15,643 nt of DNA from CBDHDN01 sp965261585. GTDB lineage: Bacteria; Pseudomonadota; Alphaproteobacteria; UBA6615. Numbering within the stretch: position 1 is the stretch's first letter; each line of letters opens with the position of its first letter. The position numbers and the translations under genes are program-made. The stretch spans positions 1-15,643 of the forward strand of contig CBDHDN010000054.1 in the NCBI GenBank assembly GCA_965261585.1, given 5' to 3'. The notes beneath the pieces are model-generated. The model was not told where the DNA came from, made no database searches, and saw only the letters and a list, made by a program, of their open reading frames with translations. Below are positions 1 to 7,181 of the stretch, piece by piece.

Positions 1-1
1 C

Positions 2-49
2 ATGAACGTCGGGGTGCAAGGCCTCCCGGAGGCACACTTCAGGGGCTAG
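2..49 (+). CDS. possible 3' end of an upstream gene
   Basis: The reading frame is open from the left edge and ends in TAG at 47-49, giving a tail that reads MNVGVQGLPEAHFRG. If real, its stop lies only a few bases before the hydroxyacid dehydrogenase start, which would fit an operon running in from outside the window. I do not recognise the tail, and the frame of the next gene is also open to the window edge, so this is weak. Confidence 0.2.
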   Translation: MNVGVQGLPEAHFRG

Positions 50-54
50 CCGTG

Positions 55-1053
55 ATGACCAGCCGCAGAGTCCTTATCAACATCAACCAGCTGCATGGCC
101 GCGAGGCGTCGTACCTGCAGCGCCTGCGCGACGCGGATGTTGAGTTGATCATGAATACGCGCGGCCGGCTTTTGACTGAGGAAGAGCTGATCGCGGCGCT
201 GCCCGGCGCGTTCGCAACGATGGCAGGCGGCGAGCCCTATACCGAGCGGGTCTTCGCGTCGGCGCCCGATCTGCGCTTGGTCTCGCGGTTCGGCGTTGGC
301 TACGACCAGGTCGACGTTGCCGCGGCGACGCGCAACGACACCGTCGTTACGATCGGCCCGGGTACGAACCACGAGGCCGTGGCCGACTATGCGGTTGGCC
401 TCATGATTGGGCTCGCTTGCGAGATGCTGCCCAATCACAATCTCACGAGGTCAGGCGGGTGGGGCCAAGACTTCCATCCCGGCGTCTGGGGTCGGACCGT
501 CGGCATTGTCGGACTTGGGCGCATCGGTCGCGCCGTCGCGGAAAGGTGCCAAGGCTTTCGTCTGCGCGTTGTCGCGCACGACCCGGTGCCCGATCGCACA
601 TATGCCGCGGCGCACGACGTCGAACTGGTGCCGCTGCATGATCTGCTCAGGCGCTCCGACTTCGTGTCCCTGCACGCGCCTTTGGCGCCGGAGACCCGCT
701 ATCTGATCGGCGCCGCGGAGCTCGCTTTGATGAAGCCGACCGCCTACATCGTCAATACGGCGCGCGGGTCGCTCATCGATGAACACGCGCTCAATGCAGC
801 CCTGGTCGATCGAACGATCGCCGGCGCCGGCATCGATGCATTCGCCAGCGAACCTCCGGTTGGATCGCCGCTTCTCACTCTGGACAACGTCTTCCTGTCG
901 CCGCACGCGGCTGGCTTGGACGCCAAATCCGAAGCGGCCATGGCAAACCGATGCATAGACCATATCCTGGCGCTTCTTAGCGGCCACGGCCCGGCTTCGG
1001 CCGACGTATTGAATCCGGAAGTGATTGACCGCATCGGGCTGTCGCGCGGGTAG
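55..1053 (+). CDS. D-isomer-specific 2-hydroxyacid dehydrogenase (phosphoglycerate dehydrogenase-like)
   Basis: A cytosolic NAD(P)-dependent oxidoreductase that interconverts a D-2-hydroxy acid and its 2-oxo acid. The 332-residue length is typical of the family. The Rossmann nucleotide-binding motif GLGRIG lies at residues 153-158. The catalytic triad is visible: Arg237 in NTARGS, Glu266 in ASEPPV and His284 in SPHAAG. The start is either GTG at 52 or ATG at 55; an AGGGG site at 41-45 serves both, and I prefer ATG at nine bases spacing. The HpcH-type aldolase follows 24 bases downstream, so the two are probably co-transcribed, and the enzyme may act on a 2-oxo acid made or used by that aldolase. 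The substrate is not determinable; a glyoxylate/hydroxypyruvate reductase or another 2-hydroxyacid specificity is equally possible. A paralogue lies at 13882-14871. Confidence 0.92.
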   Translation: MTSRRVLININQLHGREASYLQRLRDADVELIMNTRGRLLTEEELIAALPGAFATMAGGEPYTERVFASAPDLRLVSRFGVGYDQVDVAAATRNDTVVTIGPGTNHEAVADYAVGLMIGLACEMLPNHNLTRSGGWGQDFHPGVWGRTVGIVGLGRIGRAVAERCQGFRLRVVAHDPVPDRTYAAAHDVELVPLHDLLRRSDFVSLHAPLAPETRYLIGAAELALMKPTAYIVNTARGSLIDEHALNAALVDRTIAGAGIDAFASEPPVGSPLLTLDNVFLSPHAAGLDAKSEAAMANRCIDHILALLSGHGPASADVLNPEVIDRIGLSRG

Positions 1054-1077
1054 CAGTACAAATAGGGGAGGACCGTC

Positions 1078-1854
1078 ATGTCGGAACGAAGCCTGGACCT
1101 GAAACGACGCCTGCGCGCCGGCGAGTCGGTGGTTGGTGCGTGGTTGACGCTGGCCGATTCGGTGGTCGCCGAGGTCATGGCGTCGACCGGATTCGATCTC
1201 ATCCTGATCGATACGGAGCACGGGCCGTTCTCCATCGAGTCGCTGCAGACCGTGCTCATGGCGTTCCGTGCGCAGCCGACGGTGCCAATGGTGCGGGTGC
1301 CTTGGAACGACCCCGTTCTCATCAAGCAGGCACTCGACGTGGGCGCTGAAGGGATCCTGATACCGATGGTCCGCAGCGCCGAGGAGGCGCGCCGCGCGGT
1401 TGCGGCCTGCAAGTATCCGCCTGAGGGCATCCGAGGTTTCGGCCCGCGCCGGGCATCTGACTACGGCCGCAACGTTGACGACTATGTGGAGACCGCCAAC
1501 GAAAGCATCATCGTCATGCCGCAGCTGGAGCACGTCGACGCAGCGCGCGACATCGAGGCGATCCTCGATGTGCCCGGTGTCGACTGCCTGTGCATCGGTC
1601 CTAACGACTTGTCTGGCAGCGCCGGATACCTGCGACAGCTCGACCATCCCGTCGTAGCGGATGCGATCAATCGGATCCTCGATGCCGCCAAGGCACGCGG
1701 CATCGCGGTCGCACCGGGCATCGCGTTGCCTGACGGGGCGCAGCCCGAGTGGACGGAACGCGGCGCGACCATCGTGCTAGCGACGGATGATCTGGGCCTC
1801 GTCGTCCGCGGCGCCAAAGAGGCGCTGGCGCGCGCCCGGGCGGTCGGCGCCTAG
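1078..1854 (+). CDS. HpcH/HpaI-family class II aldolase
   Basis: A metal-dependent class II aldolase of the HpcH/HpaI (2,4-dihydroxyhept-2-ene-1,7-dioate, 2-keto-3-deoxy-L-rhamnonate) family. Members reversibly split 4-hydroxy-2-oxo acids into pyruvate and an aldehyde in the cytosol. The 258-residue length matches. The family landmarks are present: DTEHGPFS at residues 45-52 with the general base His48, Arg73 in MVRVPW, the glycine-rich PPEGIRGFGP stretch at 114-123, and the metal ligands Glu151 (QLEH) and Asp177 (GPNDLSGS). The start ATG has an excellent AGGGGAGG site six bases upstream. The upstream neighbour is a 2-hydroxyacid dehydrogenase in the same operon, which suggests coupled 2-oxo acid chemistry. 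The true donor aldehyde (glyoxylate, lactaldehyde, succinic semialdehyde and so on) cannot be told from sequence. Confidence 0.93.
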   Translation: MSERSLDLKRRLRAGESVVGAWLTLADSVVAEVMASTGFDLILIDTEHGPFSIESLQTVLMAFRAQPTVPMVRVPWNDPVLIKQALDVGAEGILIPMVRSAEEARRAVAACKYPPEGIRGFGPRRASDYGRNVDDYVETANESIIVMPQLEHVDAARDIEAILDVPGVDCLCIGPNDLSGSAGYLRQLDHPVVADAINRILDAAKARGIAVAPGIALPDGAQPEWTERGATIVLATDDLGLVVRGAKEALARARAVGA

Positions 1855-2115
1855 GCCGACCCGGTCGCGCTGGCTGCGCGTAATTGCGCTACAGCCGAAC
1901 TCGCGGCCCAATTCCGCCGCTTTTTCCCATCGTCTTGTTGTGTCTCGACGGCCAGCAGATGGCGCGCCCGCGCCAAGAGGTTCGGAGCCATTTCACGAAC
2001 ACCTCCTCGGTGTCCAAGACCTCGTGGAAGCCGGCCTGATGGAGCTTCAAATGCTGTCGCAATTGAATCGCGACTTCGCCGCCTGGTTCGGGCTCACAGC
2101 CCCGCACTTGGTTCT

Positions 2116-3204
2116 TTAGCCAACTCCTGGATTTGCCGGGAAGGTAGGCGACGGTGTCCCCTCCGGCGCGATCTGTCGCTCGTTCAGCCCCACGGATTTC
2201 GCGGTCGCGACAATCTGCCTCCACGTCTCTTCGTCGACCACGATGCCGTGCTTGAGCCTGTCAGCGCGGCGGCGCGCCTCGATCTCGCCGGGGACCAAGA
2301 CCTCACCATCCGCGCTAATTGGCGCAGAGCTCTTGACCCATGCGGCGGCACTGGCGAGGGTTGCGCCGAGCTCGCTATTGCCGCGCAGCTGGGCTGCATC
2401 AATAAACACCGACAGCATGTTGTTGCCTTCGGCCTCGCGTGAGCCAGCGCAGCCGCCGGACGTCAACGCGCCCGCGAGAATGTCCACCATCATGCAGAGG
2501 CCCGACCCCTTGTGCCCGCCAAAGGGCAGGAGCGCCCCCGGTGGTGGCCCGTAGAAGGCATTGGGGTCCCGGGTCGGCGCGCCGCCCGCGTCGATCGCCG
2601 CGCCTTCCGGCAGCGCAACGCCCTTGTTTCGGGCAACCCGCACCTTGCCCTCAGGCAACACGGAAGTCGTTATGTCCAAGACAATGGGGGGACCGGCCTG
2701 CGGAAAGCCACAAGCGAGGGGATTGGGCGCGAAGCGCCGCTCGCGGCCACCAAACGGCACCACCTGGACCGCGCCGCGGCCGGGAGAGTTGACGAAGTGG
2801 AGTGAAACGATTTCGAATGCGGCCACCCGTTCCGCCCAATAGCCGATGCGCCCGAGGTGGCCGGAGTTGCGAACACCAACGATCGCTACCGCATTCTGAC
2901 GGGCTTTCTGCACACCAAGCTCCATCGCGGCCTCACCGACGACCTGGCCGAAGCCATGCTCGCCGTCGATGATGGCGAACGACTCCTTGTCGGTGTCAAT
3001 CCGTGGCCGTTGGTTTGGACGCAATAGTCCCTCGCGCGTTAGGTCGACGTACTGGGGTACGCGGATGACCCCGTGCGAGTCGTGCCCGGCGAGATTTGCG
3101 CTGACCAGGTTTCGCGCAACGGTGTCGGCCTCATCGGCGCTTGAGCCAACCGCCTCGAAGATCATTCTCACCCGAGCCTGTAGAATTTCACTATCGATCA
3201 ACAT
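2116..3204 (-). CDS. Ldh/YlbC-family malate/L-lactate/ureidoglycolate dehydrogenase
   Basis: An NAD(P)-dependent 2-hydroxyacid dehydrogenase of the LDH2/MDH2 (YlbC, AllD, ComC, DpkA) family, which has a fold unrelated to classical lactate dehydrogenases. The 362-residue length is usual for the family. Conserved landmarks are GHDSHGVIRVPQY at residues 40-52 with catalytic His44 and Arg48, NSGHLGRIGYW at 113-123 with His116, LDITTS at 176-181 with Asp177, and GGHKGSGL at 229-236 with Lys232. The ATG start has no convincing Shine-Dalgarno site upstream, so translation may be weak or the start may differ slightly. The gene is convergent to the aldolase operon, about 260 bases away. It could reduce the 2-oxo product of that aldolase with opposite stereochemistry to the D-2-HADH; this is inference. 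Imine reductase (DpkA-like) activity is an alternative. Confidence 0.9.
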   Translation of the reverse strand: MLIDSEILQARVRMIFEAVGSSADEADTVARNLVSANLAGHDSHGVIRVPQYVDLTREGLLRPNQRPRIDTDKESFAIIDGEHGFGQVVGEAAMELGVQKARQNAVAIVGVRNSGHLGRIGYWAERVAAFEIVSLHFVNSPGRGAVQVVPFGGRERRFAPNPLACGFPQAGPPIVLDITTSVLPEGKVRVARNKGVALPEGAAIDAGGAPTRDPNAFYGPPPGALLPFGGHKGSGLCMMVDILAGALTSGGCAGSREAEGNNMLSVFIDAAQLRGNSELGATLASAAAWVKSSAPISADGEVLVPGEIEARRRADRLKHGIVVDEETWRQIVATAKSVGLNERQIAPEGTPSPTFPANPGVG

Positions 3205-3396
3205 TGGGTGCCATCAGGTTGTTCCGTTTCCGAGTAGATCGTATACCGCCCGGACGCGATCCGGATAGCGGCACCGACGAAGCTCCGATGCCGGGAAGAT
3301 CACGGCGGACGATGAGTCGCCCCGCACTTTGCCACGGCGAGGATTAGTGATCGCGAATGGGAGAGCTGCTGATGGCGATCCTGCAAAAGCACACCA

Positions 3397-3630
3397 AGCG
3401 GCAACGTCGTCGGGGTCGCCGTGGCGAAGCTTGACGCAAGCGTTTTGCGCGCGCGACCGGCGACATCCCACAGAACGTCAACTTCGCGCTCAGCGCCGGC
3501 ACCGTGCGGTCGTTTCTCGACGGACAGGGTGTCCCTTACGACACCGCGCCATCGACCGACGAACTCCGACCGGTCCGACGTAGCCGCCGGTGCAAAGCAT
3601 TTACTGTCCCAGTCGAGTGCTGGAATTGAC
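3397..3630 (+). pseudogene. C-terminal remnant of a trypsin-like (S1) serine protease, frameshifted
   Basis: The first piece reads SGNVVGVAVAKLDAS (3397-3441). The reading then continues in another frame from about 3444 as ATGDIPQNVNFALSAG (starting at 3456), then VRSFLDGQGVPYDTAP, and ends AFTVPVECWN before TGA at 3628-3630. NGNVVGV, PQNVNFA, FL--GV-Y and the VECWN end are characteristic of the last beta-barrel and tail of trypsin-like peptidases common in Rhodospirillales-type genomes. One frameshift near 3441-3455 breaks it, and a short stretch around 3574-3596 may also have slipped frame. The catalytic half is absent. It is non-functional and marks gene debris in this interval. Assignment is from remembered family patterns. 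Confidence 0.6.
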
Positions 3631-3739
3631 GGGCCCACGGTGAGGTACATGTTCCGCTAGCAGATCGCCGAGGCCCAGCGGCTGGCGGCGAACAATTCGC
3701 CCACGCCGATGGTTGATCACGGAACTGGCCGGCATACCG

Positions 3740-4054
3740 TCGCCGGCGACGCCGTTTGAGCCACTGCTCATGCTCGTGCTCAGGCGTGAGCGGCGCGTCA
3801 CGCACATAGGGTCGAGACATACAGCCATAGCGCAGCGCGTCGGCCGTGTGGTCCTTGGCGGCGGTGCCCAAGTCTTCCAGCCGGTGCTCGTCGTGCTGTA
3901 GCGCCGGCAACGTGCGGGTCAGGTGCGTGCAGGTGGAGAAGACGTAAAGCATGGGCCGATCATCCTCGCCCACCAGTCTTTGCCGCACTTGGTCCCAGCC
4001 CGGTATGCGTTTGTTGTCGGCCGGCGTCCACGACAGTTTCGCAGCCTCGTTAGG
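3740..4054 (-). pseudogene. C-terminal fragment of a phage terminase large subunit
   Basis: Reading the minus strand from about 4048, the translation contains TPADNKRIPGWDQVRQRL, then DRPMLYVFSTCTHLTRT, then LPALQHDEHRLEDL, and DHTADALRYGCMSRPY. This matches the end of the nuclease domain of large terminases (DNA-packaging motors of tailed phages), where the Asp of DH-ADALRY is a conserved metal ligand. Two adjacent in-frame TGA codons at 4055-4060 close the frame upstream, and the ATPase half is missing. After about 3740 the frame drifts into low-complexity arginine-rich sequence with no recognisable portal gene. It is a prophage remnant rather than a working gene. Confidence 0.72.
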
Positions 4055-4180
4055 TCATCACAGTTGGTCAAGGCCGTCCTCAAATTCACACAGCGCTACC
4101 GCTCGCGGTATTCAAGCTCGGTTTGACGATGGCATATAAATACAACAACGACTTGATCCGATGACCACTCAGAGATACTA

Positions 4181-4283
4181 GTGCACCGACTCAGTCAGAG
4201 CCGTCACAGTGGAAACCTGATTCTGAGTACAAAACAACGGGTTGCTCCAGCGCACGGTGAATCATTTGTCTGGATCGGTGCAC
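4181..4283. mobile_element. MITE-like element with terminal inverted repeats, TA target duplication in CTAG
   Basis: CTAGTGCACCGA at 4178-4189 and TCGGTGCACTAG at 4275-4286 are perfect 12-bp inverted copies. Further inward the match continues weakly (CAG-CA on both arms). If the element is taken as GTGCACCGA...TCGGTGCAC, it is 103 bp and is flanked by TA on both sides, within CTAG. Insertion at CTAG with duplication of TA is the known habit of IS630/Tc1-mariner elements. It is too short to encode a transposase, and no IS630 transposase is seen in the window, so it would be a non-autonomous derivative. Element identity is inferred. Confidence 0.55.
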
Positions 4284-4406
4284 TAGCTCAAGGGGCGATA
4301 TCAGTTATGAACAAGGCGTTGAGGCACTTCTCGAGCCTGACTGACTGCGAGATCACCGCCACGTGCAAAACAAGGTCAGGCTGGTGATCGAGCAGGGGAG
4401 GAGTTG

Positions 4407-5252
4407 ATGACCGACACGAACTCACTTGCCGGCAAATATGCCGTCGTTACCGGAAGCACCCAGGGCCTCGGGCGGGCGACGGCGGAGCTGTTCGCGGCGC
4501 GCGGCGCGGCCGGCATCATCGTCACGGGACGTAACGTCGACCGCGGCAAAGCGGTCGCCGATCGCTTGCGCGGCGACGGCTGTCAGGCCGTGTTCGTGCA
4601 GGCCGACGCGGCCGACGTCGATGCGTGCCGGCGCATCATTGCCACCGCCGACGAGACCTTCGGCACGCTCGACGTGCTCGCCAACATCGCGGCGCTGACC
4701 GAGCGCGGCTCGATCTGGGACACGACGCCCGAATTCTTCGACCGCATGATGGCCATCAATGTGCGGGCGCCGTTCTTCCTGATCCAGGATGCGGTCAAGC
4801 TGATGGCGCGCGAGGGCGTGGCCGGGTCGATTGTCAACATCTCCAGCGTCGCATCCTATGGCAGTGAGCCGTACAGCTGTCCCTACGTGACGTCCAAGGG
4901 CGCGCTCAACGCGCTGACGAAGAACGTCGCCTATGCAATCGTGCGCCACCGCATCCGGGTCAACGCGATCAACCTGGGCTGGATGGATTCGGACGGCGAG
5001 GACGTGATCCAGCGTCGCTGTCACAGCGGCGGCAAGGACTGGCTTGCCCAGGTCGAGGCGAAAATGCCGTTCGGCCGTCTGCTGAAGCCCGACGAGGTCG
5101 CGCGCGCGATCGCTTATCTGGCGTCGGACGAGTCCGGTATGATGACCGGTGCGTTCCTCGACCTCGACCAGTCCGTCATCGGCGGCGGCCCCGGCCCCGT
5201 GCCGCCGCCCATTGAAGAGTGGCCGGCAGTCGCGGGCGTTTCGTTTTCGTAG
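4407..5252 (+). CDS. short-chain dehydrogenase/reductase (classical SDR)
   Basis: A cytosolic NAD(P)-dependent oxidoreductase of the classical SDR family, likely acting on a sugar, polyol or hydroxyacid carbonyl. The 281 residues include the nucleotide-binding TGSTQGLG motif at 15-22. NIAA at 93-96 replaces the usual NNAG. Catalytic Ser147 lies in NISSVAS, and Tyr160 and Lys164 lie in YVTSK. The ATG at 4407 is preferred over TTG at 4404 because the AGGGGAGGAG site ends at 4403. Compared with ~250-residue SDRs there is a C-terminal extension after residue 256 that is rich in Gly and Pro (GGGPGPVPPP). The gene stands alone between the degenerate interval and a Gfo pseudogene on the opposite strand. 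The insert around IQRRCHSGGKDWL may shape the substrate site. Substrate unknown. Confidence 0.92.
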   Translation: MTDTNSLAGKYAVVTGSTQGLGRATAELFAARGAAGIIVTGRNVDRGKAVADRLRGDGCQAVFVQADAADVDACRRIIATADETFGTLDVLANIAALTERGSIWDTTPEFFDRMMAINVRAPFFLIQDAVKLMAREGVAGSIVNISSVASYGSEPYSCPYVTSKGALNALTKNVAYAIVRHRIRVNAINLGWMDSDGEDVIQRRCHSGGKDWLAQVEAKMPFGRLLKPDEVARAIAYLASDESGMMTGAFLDLDQSVIGGGPGPVPPPIEEWPAVAGVSFS

Positions 5253-5256
5253 GTCG

Positions 5257-5289
5257 CCCCTCGACGGGCTCGGGCGGGCCAAACAGCGG
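5257..5289. repeat. degenerate PEPVEG-type dispersed repeat
   Basis: Just after the SDR stop lies CCCCTCGACGGGCTCGGGCG at 5257-5276, continuing to about 5289. Its six-frame shadows read PEPVEG on the minus strand and STGSG on the plus strand, the signature of a short dispersed repeat (consensus like CCTTCGACAGGCTCAGG) spread through many alphaproteobacterial genomes. Only one copy is in the window, so the repeat status rests on general knowledge. Confidence 0.45.
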
Positions 5290-5309
5290 TTCTACGGCGG
5301 AGCGCGCCG

Positions 5310-5676
5310 TCACACGTCGACCCACGCCCCCCGTGCGCGGGCCGACTCCACCGCGGCATGGACGACCCGCAAGGAGTGGAGCCCGTCCTCGGCGCTCGGA
5401 AAGGCCAGCGCCAGCGGATCGGGCGCGCCCGGCGCGGTCGGCGCGGATCGCTTCGGCAAAGTCGGCGTAAATGTTGGCGAAGGCGAGCGGCATGCCCTCG
5501 GGATGGCCGATCGTGACCCGCGACGCGCGATCGGCCGCCGCCGACAGGCCGTGGCCGCCGCGCTCCGGCGTCTGGGTCGGCGCGTTGAGCGGCGTCCAGT
5601 GGAGCTGGTTCGGCTGTTCCTGGGCCCTGGCGTGGCACTTGCCCATGAAGCCAGCGTCGATGAGCCCCACGCGCAC
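5310..5676 (-). pseudogene. Gfo/Idh/MocA oxidoreductase pseudogene (internal deletion plus frameshift)
   Basis: The gene begins at a GTG (5676-5674) preceded by GAAGGA and reads MRVGLIDAGFMGKCHA, a normal Rossmann start for this family. It then jumps straight to C-terminal sequence: ERGGHGLSAAADRASRV, IGHPEGMPLAFANIYADFAE and AIRA. Roughly 200-250 central residues are therefore missing, including the EKP motif and substrate domain. Near 5440 the frame slips; the true tail PDPLALAFPSAEDGL, then SARARGAWVDV and a stop, is found in another frame. Both lesions make it inactive. It lies tail-to-tail with the SDR and immediately downstream of an intact Gfo gene on the same strand, so it may once have been part of the same operon. 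Confidence 0.8.
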
Positions 5677-5722
5677 CGTTTCCTTCGCATCTCCACCGGA
5701 TATGTTCAGGTACCCGAGGCAG

Positions 5723-6715
5723 TCAGTAGGCGATCGTAACCGGTCGGCTGGATGCGAGCGACTCGGTTGCCGCGTCGGCGATGATCTGGGCCCGCAAGCC
5801 GTCCGCCAGCGATGGGGCGACCGCTTCGCCGGACTGGACGCTGCGGATGAACGTATCGAGTGCCGCCGCGAATGTCTCCTGTCTGATGAATGTGGAGTCG
5901 GGCTCTGCGCGGCTCAGCGTGACCCCCGCGTGCGTCGCGTGGGCGACCTGTCTTTCGTGACCGGGATCCCACTGGAGCAACCCGAGCGCGCCATAGACCT
6001 CGACCCGCTCGTGAGCGCCGAAAGCCGAACGGCGGCCGTTGGTGATCTGGCAGAGCGCGCCGCCCGGCATCTTCAGCGTGACCATGACGGTGTCGATGTC
6101 GCCGGCCTGGCCGATTTCGGGGTCCACGAGACACGCACCGCTCGCATGCACCTCGACCGGAGCCTCGCCCGTCAACCAGCAGAGAAGGTCCAGGGAGTGA
6201 AGGGTCTTGTCGCGCAGGAGGCCGCCGGACACCTTGACGTACTCGAGCGGCGGCGGCTGGGAGTCGCGGGCAATGATGTGTACGACTTCCACCTGACCAA
6301 TGTCGCCACCGCGGATGCGCTCGTGGATCGCCTGGAGCTCCGGCAGGAAGCGCCGGCGAAAGCCGATGAACACAGGTACGTCGGTGCCGCGCGCCTCCTC
6401 CGCCAACGTCTTCGCTTTGGCCAGATTGAGGTCGATGGGCTTCTCGCAGTAGACGGCCTTCCCCGCGCGGATCGCCCCACGCAGCAGCTCGACGTGGGTG
6501 TTGGTCGATGAGGCGATGAGGACCGCATCGATACCGTCAGCGTTCCAGATCTCGTCTGGAGTTTCCGCTACCTTCCCGCCCAGAGCCTCGACGACCCGCT
6601 CCGAAGCTGCGCTATCGACGTCGTAGACGTGACTCAACGCGGCATCGGGGTGATTCGCGATGTTCTGGGCGTGAACCCATCCGACCCGGCCGGCGCCGAA
6701 CAGGGCAAAATGCAT
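5723..6715 (-). CDS. Gfo/Idh/MocA family oxidoreductase, inositol 2-dehydrogenase-like
   Basis: A cytosolic NAD-dependent dehydrogenase resembling myo-inositol 2-dehydrogenase (IolG), oxidising a ring hydroxyl of a cyclitol or sugar. From the ATG at 6715 it has 330 residues, the usual size; GAGGAG ends nine bases upstream, so the longer open frame to 6889 is rejected. It shows GAGRVG at residues 7-12, the catalytic EKPI at 91-94 with Lys92, and Asp169 and His173 in the RDKTLHSLDLL segment, matching the Asp-x3-His pair of IolG. GFRRRF (118-123) is also typical of IolG relatives. No other iol genes are adjacent, so the substrate may be another cyclitol or sugar. A broken paralogue lies immediately downstream. 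A 242-bp gap separates it from the divergent GMC scar. Confidence 0.9.
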   Translation of the reverse strand: MHFALFGAGRVGWVHAQNIANHPDAALSHVYDVDSAASERVVEALGGKVAETPDEIWNADGIDAVLIASSTNTHVELLRGAIRAGKAVYCEKPIDLNLAKAKTLAEEARGTDVPVFIGFRRRFLPELQAIHERIRGGDIGQVEVVHIIARDSQPPPLEYVKVSGGLLRDKTLHSLDLLCWLTGEAPVEVHASGACLVDPEIGQAGDIDTVMVTLKMPGGALCQITNGRRSAFGAHERVEVYGALGLLQWDPGHERQVAHATHAGVTLSRAEPDSTFIRQETFAAALDTFIRSVQSGEAVAPSLADGLRAQIIADAATESLASSRPVTIAY

Positions 6716-6957
6716 GCGCGTCTCCTCGTGACTGGCAGTTGCTACACAATATGCCGGCATCCCGCGGGCAGATTTCCCGGGACTCGCGCCGGGAGGTGCA
6801 CCATCGATGGCCAGCTTGCACGACACCGAAAGTGCCCCGCTTTGGGCACCGCCGCCACACCGGGCACCCTGCCACCGATCGTATTCCAATGGCTCTTTCA
6901 GCGCTATCTCGTTCGAGCATTGACGCTCGGCGCCGTCCGTTAGGTATGTCTCCGACC

Positions 6958-7080
6958 ATGCAAGCCTTTGACTACATCATCGTCGGTGCCGGGGCGGCCG
7001 GTGCGGTGATCGCGTGTCGACTGAGCGAGATGGCGGAGGCGCGCGTGCTTCTGCTCGAAGCCGGCCCGGCCGGGAGCTGA
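6958..7080 (+). pseudogene. 5' stub of a GMC (glucose-methanol-choline) oxidoreductase
   Basis: The translation from ATG 6958 is MQAFDYIIVGAGAAGAV followed by LSEMAEARVLLLEAGPAG and a stop. This is the FAD ADP-binding start of a GMC flavoprotein (DYIIVGAG-AG, then LLLEAG). Such enzymes have more than 500 residues; here only 40 remain before sequence of an unrelated gene. A further in-frame ATG at 6946 is possible. The truncation junction is near 7074. It is a dead fragment unless the short peptide has some unknown use. Confidence 0.72.
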
Positions 7081-7181
7081 GCGCGGCGATGCGCGAGGCC
7101 TCGATCTGCGGCCTCGGTCAGGCGGCGCCAAACCCGCTCGACAGCGTCTTCAGGTTCTTCCCCGACGACGTGCCCAAGTAA
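7074..7181 (+). pseudogene. 3' stub of an NADH dehydrogenase/formate dehydrogenase flavoprotein subunit (NuoF/FdsB-like)
   Basis: The frame beginning at GAG 7074 reads ELSAAMREASICGLGQ, then AAPNPLDSVFRFFPDD, and ends PK-stop at 7179-7181. MR-ASICGLGQ-APNP is the signature around the last cysteine of the 4Fe-4S region of NuoF and of the beta subunit of NAD-dependent formate dehydrogenases (FdsB). Only about 35 residues survive, fused out of frame to the GMC stub. No other formate dehydrogenase or complex I genes are in the window. Confidence 0.65.

Noticed and set aside
451..1647. 398-residue minus-strand frame across the D-2-HADH and aldolase genes
   Set aside because: It spans two confidently identified genes and is rich in Arg, His and Asp as expected of antisense frames; no family resemblance.
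1855..2115. possible gene in the gap between aldolase and LDH2 (frames on both strands, e.g. 1889-2224 minus)
   Set aside because: The translations look protein-like in places, but I recognise no family, the minus frame overlaps the LDH2 end, and no ribosome site is evident. Left unannotated.
3214..3471. 85-residue minus-strand frame ending in RAVYDLLGNGTT, faintly like a LysR-regulator tail
   Set aside because: The resemblance is only to a short C-terminal pattern; no helix-turn-helix part is present, and it overlaps the protease remnant.
4422..5282. 286-residue minus-strand frame opposite the SDR
   Set aside because: Antisense shadow of a well-supported SDR with intact TGxxxGxG and YxxxK motifs.
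5471..6511. 346-residue plus-strand frame opposite the Gfo gene
   Set aside because: No motif or start site; the minus-strand Gfo gene explains the openness.
6716..6889. 58-residue N-terminal extension of the inositol-dehydrogenase-like gene
   Set aside because: Family members begin at the Rossmann strand (MHFALFGAGRVG), and GAGGAG precedes that ATG.
6920..6950. possible promoter with TTGACG upstream of the GMC stub
   Set aside because: No acceptable -10 hexamer at 16-18 bases spacing, and the gene it would serve is a remnant.
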